This document shows, in pieces, positions 32,777 to 41,234 of a stretch of 64,000 bases of DNA (within the stretch, counting starts at the first letter, position 1; every line of letters starts with the position of its first letter). The notes below the pieces were generated by a model that had not been told where the DNA came from, searched no databases, and saw only the letters and a list, made by a program, of their open reading frames with translations. Source of the stretch: Chitinophaga varians (GTDB lineage Bacteria > Bacteroidota > Bacteroidia > Chitinophagales > Chitinophagaceae); the NCBI RefSeq assembly GCF_014529945.1, contig NZ_JACVFB010000006.1:496001-560000 (forward strand), given 5' to 3'. The translations under genes were made by a program, and so were the position numbers.

Positions 32777-34399
32777 ATGAAGCCAGTTTTTTTATGTATG
32801 CTCATGTGGGTCTGTTGCCAGCAGTTAACTGCGCAACAGGCCTGCCCTGTTATTCCGCTGCCGGCACAGTCTTCCCGGGCCAACGGTGATATGATACTCA
32901 ACGATGAAGTGGTGATCGCGCTCAGAGGCCACGATGAAGACCACGGCATGTACCGGCTGGACGATTATCTCCGCAAGGAACTGAGACGCCGGTTTAATAT
33001 CAGGGATGCGGAGAAAAGCAAATCGGGCAGGGCGACGATGATCACCCTGGAACGCAGCAAAACAGGGGATAACCCCAATGGTTATACGCTTCGGATGAAC
33101 AAGGCCGACGCTGTCATCTCCGCAGGGAGTCCGGAAGGTATTTTTAACGGTATCAACACGTTACTGCAACTGGTGGAAATGACCGCTCCTACCGGCACTA
33201 TCCGGCAGGTGCCCCGCTGGAACATCACAGATGCGCCCCGTTACGCCTGGCGCGGCTTTATGCTCGATGAATCCCGCTTTTTCTTTGGTAAGGAGAAAGT
33301 GAAATCTATCCTCGACTGGATGGCTTTCTATAAACTGAACCGCTTTCACTGGCACCTGACAGACGCGCCAGGCTGGCGGCTGGAAATAAAAAAATACCCG
33401 CTGCTCACGACTGTTGGCGGCATCGGCAATCATACCGACCCTAAAGCTCCGGCTGCTTTCTATACCCAGGAGGATATCCGCGAAATCGTGGTGTATGCAA
33501 AGGAACGTTTCATCGAGGTGATCCCGGAAATAGATATGCCAGGCCATGCCAGCGCGGCCAACAGGGCCTATCCTGCCTTCGACGGCGGCGGTACGGAGAA
33601 ATACCCCTCTTTTACTTTTAATCCCGGCAAAGAAGGTACTTATCAATACCTGGCGGATATCCTGAAAGAAACAAAGAGCCTCTTTCTTTCCGGCATGATC
33701 CACCTCGGCGGTGATGAGGTGTCTTTCGGCAACAAGGCATGGGACACCGATACCGGCGTGATCAGCCTGATGAAAGCCAAAGGTTTTGTCAATCGCAAAC
33801 AGGTGGAAGATTATTTCTTTCAGCGTATGGCCGATACCGTATTCAGCCTGCGCAACAAGGTAATGGCCTGGGATGAAATTGCCACGGCCAGCCTGCCGGC
33901 CAACAAAACCATCGTATGCTGGTGGCGCCAGGAAAAACCAGAGAACCTGAAAATGGCGCTGGACAAAGGCTACGACGTAGTGATTTGCCCACGCCTGCCT
34001 TTTTATTTCGACTTTGTACAGGACAGCACGCATAAAATAGGCCGCAGGTGGAAAGTAGGGGAGTACAATAACCTGAGAACGGTGTATGATTTTTCAGTAG
34101 CCTCACTTCCCGCGGTACACGGACACGAAAAGCAGGTGCTCGGCGTACAGGCATGCCTGTGGTCAGAGACCATCTCCAATCCAAAACGACTAGATTTCCT
34201 GCTGTTCCCCCGCATCACAGCGTTTGCAGAAGCTGCCTGGACGCAGCCGGCCACCAGGAATTTTGATCAATACCTCGAACGACTGAAGCCGCAGATGGCG
34301 CTGTTTGAAAAGGCCCACCTTTATTACTACGACTACTTTGCGCCGTCACGCCATGTGGAGACAGGCAAACCAACGGACCAGAAAAATTTTATCGATTAA
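32777..34399 (+). CDS. Beta-N-acetylhexosaminidase, glycoside hydrolase family 20
   Basis: A 540-residue secreted exo-hexosaminidase releasing GlcNAc or GalNAc from glycan ends. A signal peptide (1-20, QQLTAQ) precedes the GH20b N-terminal domain (to about 150). The catalytic barrel starts at YAWRGFMLDESRFFFGKEKV; FHWHLTDAPGWRLEI (190-204) and PEIDMPGHASAANRAYP are family motifs, and the catalytic pair is Asp313-Glu314 in MIHLGGDEVSFG. No lipobox or binding module. The gene is 63 bases after the FabF gene and ends two bases from the convergent LysE gene. Free GlcNAc from this enzyme could enter a NagB pathway such as that of the first locus, but the two are far apart. Confidence 0.95.
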   Translation: MKPVFLCMLMWVCCQQLTAQQACPVIPLPAQSSRANGDMILNDEVVIALRGHDEDHGMYRLDDYLRKELRRRFNIRDAEKSKSGRATMITLERSKTGDNPNGYTLRMNKADAVISAGSPEGIFNGINTLLQLVEMTAPTGTIRQVPRWNITDAPRYAWRGFMLDESRFFFGKEKVKSILDWMAFYKLNRFHWHLTDAPGWRLEIKKYPLLTTVGGIGNHTDPKAPAAFYTQEDIREIVVYAKERFIEVIPEIDMPGHASAANRAYPAFDGGGTEKYPSFTFNPGKEGTYQYLADILKETKSLFLSGMIHLGGDEVSFGNKAWDTDTGVISLMKAKGFVNRKQVEDYFFQRMADTVFSLRNKVMAWDEIATASLPANKTIVCWWRQEKPENLKMALDKGYDVVICPRLPFYFDFVQDSTHKIGRRWKVGEYNNLRTVYDFSVASLPAVHGHEKQVLGVQACLWSETISNPKRLDFLLFPRITAFAEAAWTQPATRNFDQYLERLKPQMALFEKAHLYYYDYFAPSRHVETGKPTDQKNFID

Positions 34400-34401
34400 G
34401 G

Positions 34402-35022
34402 CTATTTGCCTTTGTCCAGCGCCATTTTCAGTGCCAGTCCCGCGAAGACGCTGCCCATCACCCATCTCTGGGCGCGTACCCAGCTGGGATTGGTGCTGAA
34501 CCAGCGCGTTACCCGCGCAGCGGAAAAGATGATCAGGCTGTTGACCGTGAAGCTGATCATCAGCTGAATAAACCCGAGCGTAAGGCTCTGCGTAAGTACA
34601 GGACCGTATTCCGGTTTGATGAACTGGGGAAAAAGTGACAGGTAAAATACCGCGATTTTGGGATTCAGGATGCTGGTAAACAACCCCATGCTAAACAAAC
34701 GAAGGGGCGTATCGTTTTTGAGTTGACCGGTATGCTCAAATACTGCCCGCCCACCGGGCTTTAACGCCTGCCATGCCATATACAGCAGATACATCACACC
34801 AATGGCCTTCAGAGTAGTATAAGCGTAAGGGATGGCCATCAGGATGCTGGTGAGGCCAAAAGAAACCAGCGTGATATGGAACAGTAATCCGGCAGCAACA
34901 CCCAGTAACGAAATCATGGCGGCTTTTCTGCCCTGTGTTACCGAGCGGGTAACGAGGTAAATCATGTTCGGGCCCGGCGTGAGCACCATTATCAAAGCGG
35001 CGAAGGCAAAAAGTAACAGCAT
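34402..35022 (-). CDS. LysE/RhtB-family amino acid exporter
   Basis: A 206-residue inner membrane protein with about six transmembrane helices. The family signature is at the N-terminus: LIMVLTPGPNMIYLVTRSVT followed by GRKAAMISLLGVAAGLLFHI. Further helices are IGVMYLLYMAWQALKPGG and FMGLFTSILNPKIAVFYLSLF-like segments, the NPK motif being typical. The family exports amino acids or homoserine lactones. It converges on the GH20 gene with only two bases between stop codons. Single gene. Confidence 0.9.
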   Translation of the reverse strand: MLLLFAFAALIMVLTPGPNMIYLVTRSVTQGRKAAMISLLGVAAGLLFHITLVSFGLTSILMAIPYAYTTLKAIGVMYLLYMAWQALKPGGRAVFEHTGQLKNDTPLRLFSMGLFTSILNPKIAVFYLSLFPQFIKPEYGPVLTQSLTLGFIQLMISFTVNSLIIFSAARVTRWFSTNPSWVRAQRWVMGSVFAGLALKMALDKGK

Positions 35023-35123
35023 GGCACAAAGAATTTACTGACTCTCCTGATATGCGAAAGACCTGTAAAAGTAGTGTTTTGTCCGAACAAATCCAGTTAC
35101 TTCATCTTCGCATACCGGGAGCT

Positions 35124-35570
35124 TCAGTTCTTCTTTATCGACATCAGACGTTGCATTAGCCAGCCTGGCTTCTTAATCCGGCAATTATGAAAGGCGGCCA
35201 TCTGCCATTGGTCTTCATTGTTTTTGATCCACAGGGTGGTGTTGATGGACTGGCGGCTTTGCGGTGCTTTTTTCTGCCAGCGGAAGCGGATAGCGCCCCG
35301 GGCAATCACCACTGCCGTACGGTCGTTCAGGAACCGCATCTGGTCGATCTCACCTTCCAGTTTGGCGCCGCGGAACATAAAATTGCTCATCAGCTGTTCG
35401 TGGGAAGTGATGTATTCTTCCCGTCCCTTCAGGTGCATGCCGTTGAAAGTAATGTAGTCGCAGTCTTCCGTAAGATGGGTGGCGGCGCCTCTGAAATCCA
35501 GCGTTTCAAACGACCGGTAAATTTCATCATTGACCTGTCGGATAGCTTTCATTTCATTTACTTTGTTCAT
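35124..35570 (-). CDS. NTF2-like (SgcJ/EcaC, DUF4440-type) protein
   Basis: A 148-residue cytosolic protein with an NTF2 fold: the first helix VNDEIYRSFETLDFRGAATH, the strand pair DCDYITFNGMHLKGREEYIT and the sheet GEIDQMRFLNDRTAVVIARG, ending TLWIKNNEDQWQMAAFHNCR. This is the layout of SgcJ/EcaC-type proteins. The ATG at 35570 is chosen because the 24 codons upstream in frame are not related to the family. Function unknown; single gene. Confidence 0.8.
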   Translation of the reverse strand: MNKVNEMKAIRQVNDEIYRSFETLDFRGAATHLTEDCDYITFNGMHLKGREEYITSHEQLMSNFMFRGAKLEGEIDQMRFLNDRTAVVIARGAIRFRWQKKAPQSRQSINTTLWIKNNEDQWQMAAFHNCRIKKPGWLMQRLMSIKKN

Positions 35571-35685
35571 AGTACCTGTTTTTGATGATACAAAACTAGG
35601 TAAGCCGATGGCGCGGGAACAGGCTTTTTCAGTTGAAGGCATCGCCCCTTCGGTGAAAGCAGGATTTTTATCGGTAAACGGAAAG

Positions 35686-36507
35686 CTATTGTTTTTTAGC
35701 CGTCACCTGACGTACGATTTCCGGTAAATTAGGGGTCAGGCCGGGCAATTTTATCTTGTAACGGAACAGGCCATTATAGCTGTCAGCTTCTTTTAGCAGC
35801 TCATGCCCGGTTTTGCTGATCCAGAAAGATTGCTCATAGGGCCAGCCTTGCGGAGTGGTGCCGCCGGTATGGAGTATCCAGCAGTCCACCTGCCGATTGT
35901 CCAGCGTGGTCAGTGTTTCACTGCCGGTAACGGTGTATTTTACATAGGCCGGCGGATCGAGGCCTGCATCATAAAACAGGATGTAGAATGTTTTGCCGGC
36001 GGCCAGTGGCAACATTTCAAATGTTTCAATATCCAGGTGCCAGTTGTAATTTGGACTGTTGAAGTCAAGCGTGTAGCCGGCGGCTTTGTTATCAGCTACA
36101 GAATCGGCGCCTTTAATGCCGGTAGCTGACCAGTTATAGGCTTTTTTTCCGGTGGCAGCAACTTCGGAGTGGTACAACGGAGAGAAGTCTTTTTCACTAT
36201 TGATGGAATAGAAGCTTCTGAAGTAGTTGCTGTCCGTGTTGTACCAACTTTGTTTAACTTCAATCACTGGTTGATGATCGTGCTGGCGCTTACTAATTTC
36301 ACGCATCCAGAGCGAGAAGGAGAGCATTTTAGGTTTGTCGGGAAACTGAAAGTATACAAGATACTGCCGTAGCCCGGGCTGCAGCCAGCGGGTATTCAGG
36401 GCATGATGCCGGGGGCTGATCGTGTCTGCCTGTGCAGACGCCTGTTGCAGGGCAAACAGCAGGATAAACAGCAGCCATAAAGAACGGCGGGAGGAGAACA
36501 TTGTCAT
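35686..36507 (-). CDS. Secreted DUF3108-like protein
   Basis: A 273-residue exported protein with a signal peptide (WLLFILLFALQQASAQA). The mature part is beta-rich and resembles DUF3108 proteins, in which a periplasmic beta-barrel-like fold ends with a motif like SFWISKTGHELLKEAD seen here near residue 230. Other blocks are LNTRWLQPGLRQYLVYFQFP and TVTGSETLTTLDNRQVDCWI. The family role is unknown. It is divergent from the LytS gene; a perfect inverted repeat lies 11 bases upstream of its start codon. Confidence 0.7.
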   Translation of the reverse strand: MTMFSSRRSLWLLFILLFALQQASAQADTISPRHHALNTRWLQPGLRQYLVYFQFPDKPKMLSFSLWMREISKRQHDHQPVIEVKQSWYNTDSNYFRSFYSINSEKDFSPLYHSEVAATGKKAYNWSATGIKGADSVADNKAAGYTLDFNSPNYNWHLDIETFEMLPLAAGKTFYILFYDAGLDPPAYVKYTVTGSETLTTLDNRQVDCWILHTGGTTPQGWPYEQSFWISKTGHELLKEADSYNGLFRYKIKLPGLTPNLPEIVRQVTAKKQ

Positions 36508-36517
36508 AACAGGATGT

Positions 36518-36540
36518 ACATTTGTTGATATAACAAATGT
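36518..36540. promoter_or_regulatory. Inverted repeat ACATTTGTT-N5-AACAAATGT
   Basis: Perfect 9-bp arms at 36518-36526 and 36532-36540 with a GATAT spacer, immediately upstream of the minus-strand gene starting at 36507. A second, bulged inverted repeat (GTTGAT..GCGGATCAAC) follows at 36540-36566. Likely operator sequences for the divergent pair. Confidence 0.45.
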
Positions 36541-36705
36541 TGATCATCCGCGTAAGCGGATCAACTTAATTCAATCATCACCTGGATAAATTCAACTGAT
36601 GGCCTACATCTGCAGTATGATCTGATTGATTAAAAAAGAAGGGGTAATGGTTGAGCAAAACAGGGCAACCATTGAAATAAACGGGTAACAGACCAGCTGT
36701 TCTGG

Positions 36706-36713
36706 TACCTTTG
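36706..36713 (+). promoter_or_regulatory. Bacteroidota -7 promoter element for the two-component operon
   Basis: TACCTTTG is a perfect TAnnTTTG match 31 bases before the ATG at 36745. No clear -33 box. Confidence 0.45.
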
Positions 36714-36744
36714 AACAACAGTTGTTTAACCTTTATTTTCAGCC

Positions 36745-37767
36745 ATGGGAATTTTAAAAGCAATGCCGGCCACGGTACGGCTGCAATGGGGCTTATGGAT
36801 ATTGCTCCTCCTGCTGCTGTTTTTTACGTTGCTGCCGGAAGACGGCATCATGCAGTCGGGCGCCTATGCCTTGCTGAACACCGCTTTTTATGCGCTGGTG
36901 GTATATGGCAATATCAGTTTTTTGTATCCCCGGTTGTTTTTGAAAAACAGAAAGCTGCTGTATGTCATCCTGGCGCTGGTGGGCCTGCTGGCAGTGGGGG
37001 TGTTCCGGACTTACAGCATGATGTGGCTGTACAATACTTTTTTTAACATGAAGCCGGACCCTGCACCGGTAACTACCCAGATTATTGTACGTAATCTATC
37101 CGGTTTGCTGACAATCTTTCTGCTGAGCTTCATTCTACGGATTTTTATTGCCTATTTTGTGTTGAAACGTAAGGCAGAAGAAATGCAGCAGCAACATACA
37201 CAAACAGAGCTGGAGTTGCTGAAGTCGCAGGTACAGCCGCATTTCCTGTTTAATACGCTGAATAACATTTATTATGAAGCCTTTAGGGAAGCGCCTCATA
37301 CTGCTTCACTGATAGAAAGGTTGTCAGAGATCATGCGGTATTTTGTGGATGAAAGTCCGAAGGACAAAGTCAATTTATCTACTGAAATTAATTTCCTGGA
37401 AAACTATATAGCGTTGGAAAAAATACGCATCCGGCATGAAATTGGCTTAACATTCATCAAAGACATAGATGATGACCATTGTATACCGCCTATGCTGTTG
37501 ATGACTTTTGTAGAGAATATTTTCAAGCATGGTATCGATAAGACCAGTACACAGAATCAGATAGCTATTACCTTGTTGTGCCGAAACAATCACCTCATTT
37601 TCAATACCCGTAATGAATTGCCCGGACACCCGGTAACCGCCGGTCAGCGGGGATCAGGGATAGACAACCTGCGAAAACGCCTGGTGTTGTTGTATGGGGA
37701 TAAATTTGAACTAAAGATTGACAGATCAGATAACCATTTTAACGCCTCCTTAACCGTTCCCTTATGA
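36745..37767 (+). CDS. LytS/YehU-type sensor histidine kinase
   Basis: A 340-residue inner membrane kinase. Four hydrophobic segments occupy the first 140 residues (GLWILLLLLLFFTLL, YALLNTAFYALVVYG, LLYVILALVGLLAVGVF, LSGLLTIFLLSFILRIF). The His_kinase domain has LLKSQVQPHFLFNTLNNIYY with phosphoacceptor His166, then ENYIALEKIRIR, and an ATPase domain with MLLMTFVENIFKHGI and RGSGIDNLRKRLVLLYG. It overlaps the response regulator gene by four bases (ATGA), a translationally coupled pair. The short 5TM-like sensor is membrane-bound; signal unknown. Confidence 0.94.
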   Translation: MGILKAMPATVRLQWGLWILLLLLLFFTLLPEDGIMQSGAYALLNTAFYALVVYGNISFLYPRLFLKNRKLLYVILALVGLLAVGVFRTYSMMWLYNTFFNMKPDPAPVTTQIIVRNLSGLLTIFLLSFILRIFIAYFVLKRKAEEMQQQHTQTELELLKSQVQPHFLFNTLNNIYYEAFREAPHTASLIERLSEIMRYFVDESPKDKVNLSTEINFLENYIALEKIRIRHEIGLTFIKDIDDDHCIPPMLLMTFVENIFKHGIDKTSTQNQIAITLLCRNNHLIFNTRNELPGHPVTAGQRGSGIDNLRKRLVLLYGDKFELKIDRSDNHFNASLTVPL

Positions 37768-38474
37768 GTTTGAATTGCCTGATCGTGGATGATGAGCCCA
37801 ATGCCGTGAAACTGCTGGAATTACATATCCGGCAGACGACCAACTGGCATATAGTGGGCGTATGTTACAATGCGCTGGAAGCGCTGGAGTGTTTAAAGCA
37901 TCACAAAGCAGATGTGGTGTTCCTGGATATCAATATGCCACGCCTCAACGGTATGGAGCTGGCTGGTTTGTTGCCCAGCCATGTCAAAATAGTGTTTACC
38001 ACCGCCTATTCTGAATATGCTGCGGCCAGCTATAATTTTCAGACACTGGACTATCTGCTGAAACCTATTACGCTGACGCGTTTCCTGGCGGCCCGTCAGA
38101 AGGTGGAAGCTGCCTTCCGCCTCTCCGCACCGGCGGATAAAGCGGAAGAGCAGGACCAGCAGGATTACTTCTTCGTGAAGTCAGGTAAAACGTTGCAGCG
38201 TATCCGGCTGCAGGACCTGCTGTATTTTGAAGGAGAAAAAGAATATGTGCGGGTAGTCACCAGCAAAGAAGAAGTATTGGTGTACAAACGGCTCAAAGAG
38301 ATTGCCGAGCAGCTCGGTCCGCCCTTTATCCGTGTACATAATTCCTATATCGTTAATACCAGCCAGATAGAGCGGATACTGGATAATCATATTCATATCG
38401 CTGATAAGCGTATTCCGCTAAGCGAAAAGTTCCGTCCTGATTTTATGGCGTTGATACAACAACGTTTCCTATAA
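37764..38474 (+). CDS. LytTR-family response regulator
   Basis: A 236-residue DNA-binding response regulator. The receiver domain has Asp9/Asp10 in CLIVDDEPNA, phosphoacceptor Asp55 in VVFLDINMPRLNG and Lys in LDYLLKPIT. The C-terminal LytTR domain begins near FFVKSGKTLQRIRLQDLLYF and contains FEGEKEYVRVVT and RVHNSYIVNTSQIERILDN. LytTR proteins bind pairs of direct repeats about one turn apart. Translationally coupled to the LytS kinase; its stop codon overlaps the end of the convergent MarR-GNAT gene by six bases. Confidence 0.95.
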   Translation: MSLNCLIVDDEPNAVKLLELHIRQTTNWHIVGVCYNALEALECLKHHKADVVFLDINMPRLNGMELAGLLPSHVKIVFTTAYSEYAAASYNFQTLDYLLKPITLTRFLAARQKVEAAFRLSAPADKAEEQDQQDYFFVKSGKTLQRIRLQDLLYFEGEKEYVRVVTSKEEVLVYKRLKEIAEQLGPPFIRVHNSYIVNTSQIERILDNHIHIADKRIPLSEKFRPDFMALIQQRFL

Positions 38475-39419
38475 GCTCAGTTCCATCTGGATATTGGCGC
38501 GTTCGTACGGCGATTTTCTGGCGGCCACTTTCTGAAAGCCCATCTTGTGATACAGGCTGATGGCAGGTTTTAGTATCGTGTTGCTTTCGAGGTATAGTTT
38601 GGAAGCACCCAGTTCACGCGCTTTTTCAATGCATGCTTTGCCCAGTAACCAGCCAATGCTTTTGCCTTGTGCACGGGGAGACACGGCCATTTTAGCCAGT
38701 TCAAAATCATAGTCAGGATCTTTCATGGGAATCAATGCACAAACACCCACCGGTTCATCGTTGTAAAGTGCCACGAAAATATGACCGCCTTTTTTAAGGA
38801 TATGTCCTTCCGGGTCGTCCAGGGCTTTGTAGTCAGAAGCCTCCATTTTAAAGTATTTGGAAATCCATTCTTCGTTGAGGTCATGAAATGCCTGCTGGTA
38901 TGCCGGTTGATAAGGCACTACTTTCACCTGGCTGCTCTCGCGTAATTTTTGCTGCTCCTGTACCCGGCGCAACAGTGATTTCTGTTCCAGCAGAAATTCC
39001 CATTCTTCCATGGCTTTCCAGAGGTCATGTTTTGTCTGGGCCGACAGTTCCTCGATGGCATTGTTCACGTCGATATATTGCGCCGCAATTTTTTCATTGA
39101 CCTCCATGCCTTTGGCAGAAAGGCCTGCCACCGTTTTGCGCCCGTCTGTTTTGTCTTTTTTCTCTTTGATGAATCCCTTTTGCACCATTTCCCGCACGAT
39201 CTTACTCACCGATACATGGGAATGCCCTATCTCCCGGGCGATCTCCGTGATCGTTTTGTTTTCCCCGCGCGACAATGCGTAAAACACCGGGAACCATTTA
39301 GGCTGCATGTCGATGCCGTACATGCCGTATACTTGGGCCGCATCTTCCGTTATTTTATCGGTCAGCAGCCGTAACCTGCTGCCAATGGCCATTTTACCGA
39401 TGGTATCGAAAAAGCTCAT
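38469..39419 (-). CDS. MarR-family regulator fused to a GNAT acetyltransferase
   Basis: A 316-residue two-domain protein. Residues 1-150 are a MarR winged helix: YALSRGENKTITEIAREIGH, then SHVSVSKIVREMVQKGFIKE and the wing KKDKTDGRKTVAGLSAKGME. Residues about 160-316 form a GNAT N-acetyltransferase: EPVGVCALIPMKDPDYDFEL, the acetyl-CoA loop VSPRAQGKSIGWLLGKACIE with the RxxGKxIG-type motif, and LYHKMGFQKVAARKSPYERA. Such MarR-GNAT fusions are known and may both sense and acetylate a small molecule. Two overlapping palindromes 23 bases upstream suggest autoregulation. Confidence 0.93.
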   Translation of the reverse strand: MSFFDTIGKMAIGSRLRLLTDKITEDAAQVYGMYGIDMQPKWFPVFYALSRGENKTITEIAREIGHSHVSVSKIVREMVQKGFIKEKKDKTDGRKTVAGLSAKGMEVNEKIAAQYIDVNNAIEELSAQTKHDLWKAMEEWEFLLEQKSLLRRVQEQQKLRESSQVKVVPYQPAYQQAFHDLNEEWISKYFKMEASDYKALDDPEGHILKKGGHIFVALYNDEPVGVCALIPMKDPDYDFELAKMAVSPRAQGKSIGWLLGKACIEKARELGASKLYLESNTILKPAISLYHKMGFQKVAARKSPYERANIQMELSL

Positions 39420-39441
39420 TTTACATTCAGTTGTTTGTTAT

Positions 39442-39462
39442 CTGGTTTCGTAACCAGTTACG
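39442..39462. promoter_or_regulatory. Overlapping palindromes, likely MarR operator
   Basis: CTGGTT-TCGT-AACCAG (39442-39457) and CGTAAC-CA-GTTACG (39449-39462) are two perfect inverted repeats that overlap, 23 to 43 bases upstream of the MarR-GNAT start codon. The short, near-symmetrical sites are typical of MarR operators. Confidence 0.55.
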
Positions 39463-39507
39463 TAAATGTAGCATCGAATTTTGAATTGACCAAAAAAATG
39501 TGGGAGC

Positions 39508-41097
39508 TTACCGGAGCAACGCGGGCAACAGATATTGCTGCAGGATGGTATTTATCTGCGGATGGGCATAGGGGAGGTTATAGGCCTCCGCGGTGATCAC
39601 GATCACCAGCGGCGTATTACGGAACACCAGGATATAGTTGCCACCATTGCCGGAGCAGTAGTAAGCTTCATAGTCTCTGCCATTGACACGGAAAGTTTTG
39701 TTCCAGAACAGGTAGCCATAATATTCGTTTTGCCGGCCGGGGATGGTCCTGTGCCGGGTAAAGGATTGTTGCACCCAGTAAGCGGGCAGCAACTGTTTGC
39801 CTTCCCAGCGGCCCTGCTGCTGGTAAAGCAGTCCGAATTTGGCAAAGTCGAGCGTGTTCATACGGATACCACCCGCCGTGCTGACAACGCCCTGCGGCGT
39901 ATACTGCCACTGATAATGCGTGATACCCAAAGGTCGGAAGAGCTGCCGGTCTGCATATTGTTCCAGTCCACCCGGCACGCGTTGATGTAATATATCGCCC
40001 AGCACCACTACGCCTGCGGTGAAATAATGCCATTCCCCTGGTTGGCGGCTATGCTTGAAAGGAAGGTCCAGCGCAAACTTCACCCAGTTGTCGGTCGGGT
40101 ACATGTTTTCTTCGTTGCCGGGCGACTGATCGTCATTGTCATCGCCATCGAAGCGGCTGCTCATAGTGAGCAGCGCCTTCAGCGGGGTCTTTGCTTTATC
40201 GGCCGAATAGTTGTTGAATGAAGAAAGGTTATAAAAGTCTGACAGTGGCTGGTCTGCACTTTTCAGATAGCCGTCGCGCAGGGCCATGCCAGTGAGGGCG
40301 CTGGCAAAGGACTTCCCGACAGAACGTACATCATGTGTAGAATCCCGGCCGGAACCGTTGAAATACGCTTCGATGATCAGTTGACCGTTGCTGACTACCG
40401 CCATACTGGTGATTTTCTGAAACACGCCTGCTTCAATATTTCCTTTCAACAGTTTGACCATATTACGGTCAAAGTCGCCATGGGAAACAGGCAGGCCGTT
40501 ATAAGGCGCGGGTGTGTTTAACGGGACCTTCGTTGTGTCAATGGCCGGTTTCCTGTTGACGATCAGTGGCAGCTCGCCGCTGGCCATCAAAGCGCCGGTT
40601 TTTATGCCCTTCACCGGATCATTGACATAGGGTCTTATTTCCATGCGCAACAAATGCGGGCCTTCCGTGAGGGCGCTGTCGCCGCCATTGTTCATAAACC
40701 GCATCCAGTAATATTCGCTCCACATGGCGAATGCCCCTTGGTGGTGGATCAATGGTTTGCTGAGAATGGTATCATGAATTTTCGATTGGGCAGAAGGGGC
40801 GCCGGGGTTGAGATTGCTCTGGTAACACAGGCGTTTGTCTACGTATAGGCTGAACTGATAGTTGCCTTGCTGAAGTAACGTTTCCTGTTTAGTTTCAGGC
40901 ATCAGTGCCTGCAGATAACGTACCAGCGGGCTGTCGAGGCTGACCGTGAAAAACAGGTCGCTTTTGGGCGTCAGGGTGTAAGGTGTGGTGATGGCCGTTG
41001 CCGGAGCTGCCTGACTGGTGAAGATGATCTTCCCGGGTGTTTGGGAAAGAGCCGGGAAATAAGTGATCAGGGATAAAACGAACAGGAAGTATCGCAT
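39508..41097 (-). CDS. Serine hydrolase of the beta-lactamase class C family, with an extra N-terminal domain
   Basis: A 529-residue exported protein. The signal peptide ends ALSQ near residue 19. About residues 20-200 form an additional beta-rich domain (FTVSLDSPLVRYLQALMPET, NLNPGAPSAQSKIHDT) not recognised. From about 210 the serine hydrolase domain has the catalytic motif SVGKSFASAL with Ser259 and Lys262, a YFTAG element in place of the usual YxN, and a late GNGGNYILVF motif in place of KTG. Relatives are esterases, D-aminopeptidases or penicillin-binding-like proteins; a real beta-lactamase activity is unlikely from the motif changes. Single gene. Confidence 0.85.
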   Translation of the reverse strand: MRYFLFVLSLITYFPALSQTPGKIIFTSQAAPATAITTPYTLTPKSDLFFTVSLDSPLVRYLQALMPETKQETLLQQGNYQFSLYVDKRLCYQSNLNPGAPSAQSKIHDTILSKPLIHHQGAFAMWSEYYWMRFMNNGGDSALTEGPHLLRMEIRPYVNDPVKGIKTGALMASGELPLIVNRKPAIDTTKVPLNTPAPYNGLPVSHGDFDRNMVKLLKGNIEAGVFQKITSMAVVSNGQLIIEAYFNGSGRDSTHDVRSVGKSFASALTGMALRDGYLKSADQPLSDFYNLSSFNNYSADKAKTPLKALLTMSSRFDGDDNDDQSPGNEENMYPTDNWVKFALDLPFKHSRQPGEWHYFTAGVVVLGDILHQRVPGGLEQYADRQLFRPLGITHYQWQYTPQGVVSTAGGIRMNTLDFAKFGLLYQQQGRWEGKQLLPAYWVQQSFTRHRTIPGRQNEYYGYLFWNKTFRVNGRDYEAYYCSGNGGNYILVFRNTPLVIVITAEAYNLPYAHPQINTILQQYLLPALLR

Positions 41098-41234
41098 AGA
41101 TGCAATTTTAAGTTGAAGCTTATCCGGATACGATGAGACAGCTAAAATAAGAGATGTTCAGCGTATGGGAAAGTAATTGCAGCGATTAATCTATGATGAT
41201 AAGTTAGCGATTACCGGTGCGTTTAACCTATATT

